A stretch of 47,883 nt of DNA, from NCBI GenBank assembly GCA_910589665.1, contig CAJUTR010000022.1, positions 1 through 47,883 on the forward strand. Reading direction: 5' to 3'. Numbering within the stretch: position 1 is the first letter of the stretch; each line of letters begins with the position of its first letter. Source of the stretch: an uncultured Eubacterium sp. (GTDB taxonomy: Bacteria; Bacillota; Clostridia; Lachnospirales; Lachnospiraceae). Under the pieces are notes generated by a model that had not been told where the DNA came from, made no database searches, and saw only the letters and a program-made list of their open reading frames with translations. The translations under genes were made by a program, and so were the position numbers. Shown piece by piece: positions 24,320 to 30,490 of the stretch.

Positions 24320-25559
24320 AGTTTTGGATGGAACGGTGCGTATATCGTCGAGACAGGAAGTGATCGACCGTACAAAAGTGGCGGTGATCCAAGATGTAAC
24401 GACATCCGATAAGAACACATGGGATCATCCTTCCTATAATGACGATCTTTACAGTACGTATCCGACTCTATTCGAAGGACTGTATCGCATGGAAGACGAC
24501 GGAAATTTAGCATTTAACTTCAATCCGTTCCGGTGCACGGGTCGTTATCCGACGATTCCGACCGTATATTCCCTTACGGATGATATAGCAAACTCGATTC
24601 AGGTAAAGATCAACCAGTCAGAAATTCCGACACGCTGGAAGACGATCGAAGACAAACAGAATGAATTTAATCAATTATTTGCAGAAGAAAGCTGGGGGAA
24701 TTTCTTTGCTGGACGCAAGGAGAACCTCTGGATAACGTATAATCCGAATAAGGATGGAAAGACAGCTGGCGGCTACTTTATGCCTAAATATAATACATGC
24801 AGGCAGGTAGAGATTTCATATTCGGAGTATGGAACAGGTATCATCAAAGAATTTTCAGATCATATGGATATTTATCTGAATAACTTCGATGAAGAAGATC
24901 CGACGACATTAAAAACGAATACGATAAAAATATACGGGGCTTCTTCCACCCCTACTTATACCATTAAGCACAGAGGTGTGAACCAGGTTAGAAGTAACGT
25001 GTCAGAAAGCTGGAACGACGGCGTTTATACGCTCACCGTTCAGCATAATGGACCAGTTGATATTCGAGTAAATTGTTCGGGAAATGAAAAGGACCGGCTT
25101 ACCTCGTATAAGGAATCTTCTTATACGCCTCCGGCTTTTCCGGAAGAATATACAGGCCCGCAGCAGTTTGAGGCAGAATTCTTTGACGTTAAAAATATTG
25201 ACGGGATCGTCACGAATGGATGTAAGTCAGGCATTGAAAATTTCTGGGGACAGGGTTACTTGAAGTTTGGTAAAAATGCAGAGGCTTCTGTCAAAGATAC
25301 CGTGACATGCAAGACAGCTGGTACGAAGACGATGACACTTCGTTATTCAACAAAATCTGAGGCTGACATCAATCAGGTTGATCTATACGTAAATGGCGCG
25401 AAAGTTGATACACTGTCATTTACGCAGGGTACTTCACTTAGTGAATGGAAAACGATCGAGAAGCAGGTTACGCTGAATGAAGGCGACAATAAAGTGGAAT
25501 TGAGAGCAACAGCAGCTATTTCCGGAGATTTGTATTTCGATAACTTTGTGATCAGCTGA
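24320..25559 (+). pseudogene. 5'-truncated gene for a GH98-type glycoside hydrolase with C-terminal CBM6-like module
   Basis: About 410 aa of the 3' part remain. QEVIDRTKVAVIQDV, LFEGLYRMEDDGNLAFN, CTGRYPTIPTVYSL, WITYNPNKDGKTAGGYFMPK and KEFSDHMDIYLNNFDEED look like the C-terminal region of family 98 endo-beta-galactosidases, which act on blood-group/mucin-type or xylan-type glycans. A CBM6/35-like module follows (FEAEFFDVKN to DLYFDNFVIS). The catalytic N-terminal part and the signal peptide are missing. A stop at 24303 closes the main frame upstream, and there is no ribosome binding site. Between 24320 and about 24350 a neighbouring phase reads FGWNGAYIV, which looks like the natural upstream continuation, so a small frameshift near 24346 is likely as well. 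GH98 assignment is by memory of the family and needs a profile search. Confidence 0.7.
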
Positions 25560-25581
25560 TAACAAAATATACACAAAAAAG

Positions 25582-25612
25582 TAAGAGGGTTATCCTAAGG
25601 GAAACCCTCTTA
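25582..25612 (+). terminator. Terminator of the GH98 remnant
   Basis: A perfect 10-bp stem (TAAGAGGGTT, 25582-25591, with AACCCTCTTA, 25603-25612) is followed by TTTG. The weak T-run suggests partial efficiency. Its right arm overlaps the stop of the small minus-strand frame at 25610-25729. Confidence 0.65.
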
Positions 25613-25729
25613 TTTGATGTTAAGCAGCTTCATGATATAGCAGGTAGATTCCACGATCTTGTTGATCGATCTGCAAAAGGCTGGTTTACCCGAAAAAAAA
25701 TTGCGGATGATCCGATTGGCTTTTTTCAT
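25610..25729 (-). CDS. Possible small cationic protein, 39 aa
   Basis: An ATG-initiated minus-strand frame of 39 codons lies 32 nt after the trmB stop. It reads MKKANRIIRNFFSGKPAF, CRSINKIVESTCYIMKLL and a short end. It is basic, has two cysteines and could form an amphipathic helix. The Shine-Dalgarno-like sequence GAAAAAGAG is weak. No family is recognised. It may be an unannotated small protein co-transcribed with trmB, or chance. Confidence 0.35.
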   Translation of the reverse strand: MKKANRIIRNFFSGKPAFCRSINKIVESTCYIMKLLNIK

Positions 25730-25761
25730 AGAAACTCTTTTTCTTTTAATATATGAATCCG

Positions 25762-26400
25762 TTATCGATATGCTACCAGCCGATGGATCGGCATTCCTTT
25801 GGAACTAAATTTTTCTTCATATTCCGTCATCACGTTTCCCACGGCAAATGGACTGCCATGCAGATCATAGGTTACATCTTTTATGTGCCAGGGGGACGTC
25901 TCCTGGATCGTTTCCAGAGAGTAATCAAATAAGTTACGGTTATCGGTTTTAAAGCAAACAGTCCCGTTTTGGTGCAAAATGATATCATAAATGGCCAAAA
26001 AAAGAGGTGAGGTGAGCCTGCGTTTCGCGTGCCGTTCTTTTGGCCACGGATCGGAAAAATTCAGATAGATCCGCTCGACTTCAAAACGATCAAATACATC
26101 ACTGAGATTTTTAGCATCCATCCGGATAAAAAACAGGTTTGATAGCTCGGTTTCCTGTCTTTTTTCGATGGCGCGGTATAGCACGCTCGAATACATTTCG
26201 ATTCCGATATAATTGATCTGCGGATTTTTTGCCGCGAGTGTGTGGATAAATTTTCCTTTTCCCATACCTATTTCGATGTGGAGGGGATTCTCGTTTTCAA
26301 AAAAAGTATTCCAGATTCCCCGGTATTTCTGTGGATCTTGGATCACATAGATACTGTCTGCTATAAATTCTTCTGCTCCTTTAATATTTCTCAATCGCAT
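25762..26400 (-). CDS. trmB: tRNA (guanine(46)-N7)-methyltransferase
   Basis: A 212-aa SAM-dependent enzyme that forms m7G46 in the tRNA variable loop. The SAM site IEIGMGKGKFIHTLAAKNP, IGIEMYSSVL and the catalytic motif NFSDPWPKERHAKRRLT are all present, and the C-terminus MTEYEEKFSSKGMPIHRL is typical. The start at 26400 (MRLRNIKG) is preferred to the upstream ATG at 26436: AGAAAGGA lies about 11 nt before it and the N-terminus then matches the family. It diverges from the carboxypeptidase gene. Confidence 0.95.
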   Translation of the reverse strand: MRLRNIKGAEEFIADSIYVIQDPQKYRGIWNTFFENENPLHIEIGMGKGKFIHTLAAKNPQINYIGIEMYSSVLYRAIEKRQETELSNLFFIRMDAKNLSDVFDRFEVERIYLNFSDPWPKERHAKRRLTSPLFLAIYDIILHQNGTVCFKTDNRNLFDYSLETIQETSPWHIKDVTYDLHGSPFAVGNVMTEYEEKFSSKGMPIHRLVAYR

Positions 26401-26514
26401 GATCTGATATGTTCCTTTCTGAAGTAGTGCCTGCATACTATATTATCATAAAAGGAATACAGATGTCAAAAATGTAAAAAAAGTAGAAATTTTTATTAAA
26501 TTTATAAGATACGG

Positions 26515-26543
26515 TTGGAAAATAGACAAAAATCGTGTATGAT
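26515..26543 (+). promoter_or_regulatory. Promoter of the D,D-carboxypeptidase gene
   Basis: -35 TTGGAA (26515-26520), 17-bp spacer, -10 TATGAT (26538-26543). Predicted transcription starts near 26550, so an in-frame ATG at 26551 would have no leader; this supports the start at 26608. Confidence 0.7.
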
Positions 26544-26607
26544 ATAACATATGAAAAAAGAGTTGCTTGCCTATGCAGAAATTATGCTTGAGAATGGAGT
26601 ACAGACT

Positions 26608-28014
26608 ATGAAAAAACGAGTGAAGATATTTTTATTGGGGATATGTATGGCGTTGTCTGTGAATGTGATGTCTGGAACGGTTTTTGCGAAACCCAGCATA
26701 TTTTCAGAAACAGCTTGCGTACTGGATGTCCAGTCAGGGGCTATCCTGTATGAGAAGAATAAGAACCAAAAGGAATATCCTGCTAGTATAACGAAAATCA
26801 TGACGACTTTGGTTGCGATTGAGAATTCTTCTATGGATGAGGAAGTCGTGTATACGGATAACGCGTTTGCAAATTGGGAGTCCGGGGCTTCCAACGCGGG
26901 TATCAAAGTGGGAGAACGGATCAGTATGGAAGAGAGTCTGTATGCTGCCATGCTGGCTTCGGCAAACGAGGCGTGTAATGGAATGGCAGAGCATATTTCA
27001 GGAAGTATTGATGGATTTGTAAAAAAAATGAACCAAAAAGCAAAGGAACTCGGTTGCCAAAATACTCATTTTGCAAATACGAATGGTCTTTGGAAAAAAA
27101 ATCATTACACGACCGCATATGACATGGCACTGATCGGGCGTGCAGCGATCCGTAATGAAGATTTTAAGACGATAGCTGGGACTAAGACTTATATCATGTC
27201 CAAAACTAATAAGAATAAGAGAGGACCTTCTGAGCCGTTAGTCAACCACCATAAAATGATCAATCCGGCAGACTACCCTCAGTACGAGTATGAATACTGT
27301 GAGGGAGGAAAAACAGGTTATACGTCGAAAAGCCGGAATACGCTTGTCACATTTGCGAAAAAAGGTGATATGGAACTTGTATGCGCCGTTATGAAATGCA
27401 ATAATTCCGTATGGCTGGAGCCAAACGCCTATACGGATACGACAAAACTTTTTAACTATTGCTTCGAAAATTACGAGAAGACGAAGATCCAAGATAATGC
27501 AGCAAGTGAGATCAATGAACAGTATTTATTTACGAATTTCAGCCCATTTTATAGTAAGGAGACAAGCTGTCTTCATATCGACGAAAATGCGGGCGTCATT
27601 CTTCCGAAGGGAGTTTCCATTGATCAGGCAGAGAAAAAGATCAAATATTATGACAAAGCGATCGAAGAAAATGGGAAAAAAGTGATCGGAAGGCTTTCCT
27701 ATACGTACAAAGGACAGGAAGTCGGAGCTACAAATATTTATTTTGATGAAAATGACTCTCCGACGCTTCGGGATAGTATTGATATGAGTAAATGGTTCGA
27801 CGAGGCAGTTGAAACGGCTAGCAAACCGCCATTTCCGTGGAAAAAAGTGTCGCTTCTGATCATACTTGCATGCTGTATCATCGGCGTCAGCATCCTGTGT
27901 TTTCTGAAAGTGAGGGAATATCAGGTGAAAACGGAGAACCGCCACCGGTTTAAGAGAAATAGAAGAAATCTGCTCCGGAAGGAACGTGATTTTTATATCA
28001 ATCGTTTTAAATAG
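26608..28014 (+). CDS. D-alanyl-D-alanine carboxypeptidase (DacA/DacF-type, peptidase S11)
   Basis: A 468-aa secreted, membrane-bound low-molecular-weight PBP that trims the terminal D-Ala of peptidoglycan stem peptides. The signal peptide is MKKRVKIFLLGICMALSVNV, ending near FAKPS. Active-site motifs are complete: SITK (Ser60 as counted from this start), SAN (ASANEACNGM) and KTG (GGKTGYTSKS). A beta-rich PBP5-C-like region follows, then a C-terminal membrane helix (VSLLIILACCIIGVSILCFL) and a very basic cytoplasmic-type tail (RHRFKRNRRNLLRK). That hydrophobic anchor replaces the usual amphipathic helix. The start at 26608 has GGAG about 9 nt upstream and lies after the promoter. Confidence 0.92.
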   Translation: MKKRVKIFLLGICMALSVNVMSGTVFAKPSIFSETACVLDVQSGAILYEKNKNQKEYPASITKIMTTLVAIENSSMDEEVVYTDNAFANWESGASNAGIKVGERISMEESLYAAMLASANEACNGMAEHISGSIDGFVKKMNQKAKELGCQNTHFANTNGLWKKNHYTTAYDMALIGRAAIRNEDFKTIAGTKTYIMSKTNKNKRGPSEPLVNHHKMINPADYPQYEYEYCEGGKTGYTSKSRNTLVTFAKKGDMELVCAVMKCNNSVWLEPNAYTDTTKLFNYCFENYEKTKIQDNAASEINEQYLFTNFSPFYSKETSCLHIDENAGVILPKGVSIDQAEKKIKYYDKAIEENGKKVIGRLSYTYKGQEVGATNIYFDENDSPTLRDSIDMSKWFDEAVETASKPPFPWKKVSLLIILACCIIGVSILCFLKVREYQVKTENRHRFKRNRRNLLRKERDFYINRFK

Positions 28015-28033
28015 TTGAACGTTTTTTACGGAG

Positions 28034-28071
28034 AGAAGGGAGCCTTGTCCGGCAAGACCCCCTTCTTTTTT
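28034..28071 (+). terminator. Terminator of the carboxypeptidase gene
   Basis: AAGGG/CCCTT and an inner CTTG/CAAG stem around TCCGG, with small bulges, are followed by TTCTTTTTT. It lies between convergent genes; only the plus strand has a proper T-run. Confidence 0.8.
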
Positions 28072-28354
28072 AGTCCTTATTTTTAATTATTTTTACATCT
28101 TCCTTTAGTTTTTCCACTGTTTCTTTTGCCGTTGTGATCTTTTGGATCAAGCCAATGTAATCATCACTTTCCGCATCCTTATGCGTTTCATAGTAACTCT
28201 GTCCGATTTCCAGATACATCCGTTCAATCGTTTTTTCCTGGCTCCGGATTTGTCCATTCAGAGCAGAAACCTCGGTAATTTCTTTTGCCTTATCGGAAAT
28301 CTCGTATGCGGTATTGTTGATCACATCCGATACTTTGTCAAATAAACCAGCCAT
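28070..28354 (-). CDS. Coiled-coil protein of unknown function
   Basis: A 94-aa hydrophilic protein. The N-terminus MAGLFDKVSDVINNTAYEIS is amphipathic, followed by a mostly helical region (SALNGQIRSQEKTIERMYLE, IGQSYYETHKDAESDDY) with coiled-coil character. The layout resembles the N-terminal part of Clostridial proteins that carry a zinc ribbon at the C-terminus, but no ribbon is present here, so this may be the stand-alone form. The start at 28354 has GGAGG 7 nt upstream. It has its own promoter (28396-28425). Function unknown. Confidence 0.75.
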   Translation of the reverse strand: MAGLFDKVSDVINNTAYEISDKAKEITEVSALNGQIRSQEKTIERMYLEIGQSYYETHKDAESDDYIGLIQKITTAKETVEKLKEDVKIIKNKD

Positions 28355-28395
28355 ATCTCTACCTCCATCTGTGTTCACGTTCTGTATCTGATTTG

Positions 28396-28425
28396 ATTAT
28401 AACACAGGAACAAAGAGGGTAGCAA
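28396..28425 (-). promoter_or_regulatory. Promoter of the coiled-coil protein gene
   Basis: Minus strand: -35 TTGCTA (28425-28420), 18-bp spacer, perfect -10 TATAAT (28401-28396) with an extended TGT. It diverges from the purO promoter only 13 bp away. Confidence 0.7.
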
Positions 28426-28437
28426 GTAAAAAAACTA

Positions 28438-28466
28438 TTGTCCTAATTGTTAATTGGTGCTATACT
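28438..28466 (+). promoter_or_regulatory. Promoter of purO-AICAR transformylase
   Basis: -35 TTGTCC (28438-28443), 17-bp spacer, -10 TATACT (28461-28466) with an extended TGC. The 42-nt leader is too short for a purine riboswitch, and none is visible. Confidence 0.7.
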
Positions 28467-28508
28467 GATAGACACTGGTTATCATAATGTTCAAGGAGGA
28501 GAAATCTT

Positions 28509-29222
28509 ATGAATTTATTGTCATTAGAAAAAGAGCTGAAAGAAAACACGTACCCGGGAAGGGGCATTGTGATCGGCAGATCCCCGGATGGGAAATATGC
28601 TGTCACTGCCTATTTTATCATGGGACGAAGTGAAAACAGCAGAAACCGCATTTTTGTAGAAGAGGGGGAGGGCATCCGCACGGAGGCGTTTGACCCTTCA
28701 AAATTAAGTGATCCGAGCTTGATCATATACGCCCCGGTCCGCGTACTCGGAAATAAGATGATCGTTACGAACGGGGACCAGACCGATACGATTTACGAGA
28801 TGATGGATAAGCAGCAGACGTTTGAGCAGGCCCTTCGCACAAGGGAATTCGAGCCGGACGGGCCGAATTATACGCCGCGTATTTCCGGTATCCTGCATGT
28901 GGAACGTGGCAATTTTAATTATGCTATGTCTATCTTAAAAAGCGATCACGGGAATCCGGATTCCTGTAATCGTTTTACCTTTGCCTATAGTGATCCGATC
29001 GCGGGAGAGGGACGTTTTATTCATACATACCAGTGTGATGGGGAGCCGCTTCCGAGTTTTGAGGGCGAGCCGAAACCTGTGGCAGTATTAGATGATATGG
29101 ATGCCTTTACCGATCTACTTTGGCAGAATCTGAATGAAAGCAATAAAGTTTCTCTGTTTGTGCGGTATATCGACATTGCTTCTGGAGAATACCGGACGAA
29201 GATCATAAATAAGAATAAATAA
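28509..29222 (+). CDS. purO: IMP cyclohydrolase (PurO type)
   Basis: A 237-aa enzyme that closes FAICAR to IMP, the last step of purine synthesis. It belongs to the PurO family, first known from archaea and structurally unrelated to the PurH cyclohydrolase domain. Family features include the N-terminal YPGRGIVIGRSPDGKY, AYFIMGRSENSRNR and the PNYTPRISGI segment. The ribosome binding site AAGGAGGAG precedes the ATG. The next gene supplies the preceding step as a stand-alone transformylase, so together the two genes replace bifunctional PurH. Confidence 0.9.
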   Translation: MNLLSLEKELKENTYPGRGIVIGRSPDGKYAVTAYFIMGRSENSRNRIFVEEGEGIRTEAFDPSKLSDPSLIIYAPVRVLGNKMIVTNGDQTDTIYEMMDKQQTFEQALRTREFEPDGPNYTPRISGILHVERGNFNYAMSILKSDHGNPDSCNRFTFAYSDPIAGEGRFIHTYQCDGEPLPSFEGEPKPVAVLDDMDAFTDLLWQNLNESNKVSLFVRYIDIASGEYRTKIINKNK

Positions 29223-29239
29223 GAAAGGAAATAGAGATC

Positions 29240-30418
29240 ATGAAAGAATTGGAATTAAAGTACGGTTGTAACCCGAACCAAAAACCTTCCCGTATTTATA
29301 TGGAAGAGGGGGAACTACCGATCAAGGTGTTAAATGGGAAACCGGGATACATCAATTTTCTTGATGCGTTTAACGGCTGGCAGCTTGTCAAGGAACTGAA
29401 GAAGGCGACAGGACTTCCGGCAGCGACCTCTTTTAAGCATGTTTCGCCGGCAGGAGCGGCTGTTGGCCTTCCACTTAGCGAGGTGGAAGCAAAGATCTAC
29501 TGGGTGGATGATCTCGGAGAATTATCCCCTCTTGCCTGTGCTTATGCGAGAGCCCGGGGAGCAGACCGTATGTCCTCATATGGCGATTTTATCTCCCTCT
29601 CGGATATATGTGATGTTTCCGTTGCTAAGATGATAAAGAGGGAATTTTCAGATGGCATTATTGCACCGGGCTATGAGCCGGAAGCGTTGGAGATCTTGAA
29701 AGAAAAGAAAAAAGGAAATTACGCAATCATTGAGATCAATCCAGATTATGAGCCAAAGGAACTGGAGCGAAAGGAAGTATTCGGTATTACCTTTGAGCAG
29801 GGACGGAATGAGCTTGTGATCGACGATGAGTTTTTTGGCAATGTCGTGACGAAGAACAAAGAAATAACGGATCAGGCTAAAATCGATATGGCGATTTCCA
29901 TGATCACATTGAAATACACGCAGTCCAATTCCGTTTGTTTTGTCAAAGGCGGACAAGCAATCGGGATCGGCGCCGGGCAGCAGTCGCGCATCCATTGTAC
30001 AAGGCTTGCTGGCAGCAAAGCCGATAACTGGTTTTTGCGCCAGTCTCCGCAGGTGTTGAACCTGCCGTTTAAGGAAGATATGAAACGTGCGGAGAGGGAT
30101 AATGCGATTGATAATTATATCGGTGAGGACTATATGGATGTTTTGGCAGATGGCTGCTGGGAAAAATATTTTACCGAAAAACCGCCGGTATTTGAAAAGG
30201 AAAAGAAGGCGGCGTGGCTCGCGGAATATGCGAAAGACGTCACGCTCGGATCGGATGCGTTTTTCCCGTTTGACGATAACGTGGAGCGCGCGTTCCGAAG
30301 CGGCGTGAAATATATCGCACAGCCGGGTGGGTCGATTCGTGACCAGGATGTGATCAATGCCTGTGACAGACATGGGATCGTGATGAGTTTTACGGGGTTG
30401 AGGTTGTTCCATCACTAA
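29240..30418 (+). CDS. purH: AICAR transformylase (PurH transformylase domain only)
   Basis: A 392-aa phosphoribosylaminoimidazolecarboxamide formyltransferase, which formylates AICAR using 10-formyl-THF. The catalytic Lys-His pair lies in TSFKHVSPAGAA. CAYARARGADRMSSYGDFI, KYTQSNSVCFVKGGQAIGIG and AGQQSRIHCTRLAGSKADNW are transformylase hallmarks. The N-terminal cyclohydrolase domain of ordinary PurH (about 200 aa) is absent, which explains the adjacent purO. It is closed by a 17-bp terminator. Confidence 0.93.
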   Translation: MKELELKYGCNPNQKPSRIYMEEGELPIKVLNGKPGYINFLDAFNGWQLVKELKKATGLPAATSFKHVSPAGAAVGLPLSEVEAKIYWVDDLGELSPLACAYARARGADRMSSYGDFISLSDICDVSVAKMIKREFSDGIIAPGYEPEALEILKEKKKGNYAIIEINPDYEPKELERKEVFGITFEQGRNELVIDDEFFGNVVTKNKEITDQAKIDMAISMITLKYTQSNSVCFVKGGQAIGIGAGQQSRIHCTRLAGSKADNWFLRQSPQVLNLPFKEDMKRAERDNAIDNYIGEDYMDVLADGCWEKYFTEKPPVFEKEKKAAWLAEYAKDVTLGSDAFFPFDDNVERAFRSGVKYIAQPGGSIRDQDVINACDRHGIVMSFTGLRLFHH

Positions 30419-30426
30419 GAAAGACT

Positions 30427-30465
30427 AAAAACAGGGATATCCGCATGACGGATATCCCTGTTTTT
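30427..30465. terminator. Bidirectional terminator between purH and the GH43 gene
   Basis: A perfect 17-bp stem (30427-30443 with 30449-30465, arm AAAAACAGGGATATCCG) has a CATGA loop. Five T end the plus-strand reading, and five T also end the minus-strand reading, so it serves both convergent genes. Confidence 0.9.
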
Positions 30466-30490
30466 GTTATTATTTTTTTCGTAAAAACCG

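Noticed and set aside
24320..24428. N-terminus of the DUF6273 protein starting at ATG 24428
   Set aside because: This stretch is the complement of GH98 coding sequence and shows no signal peptide, so it is not a real N-terminus.
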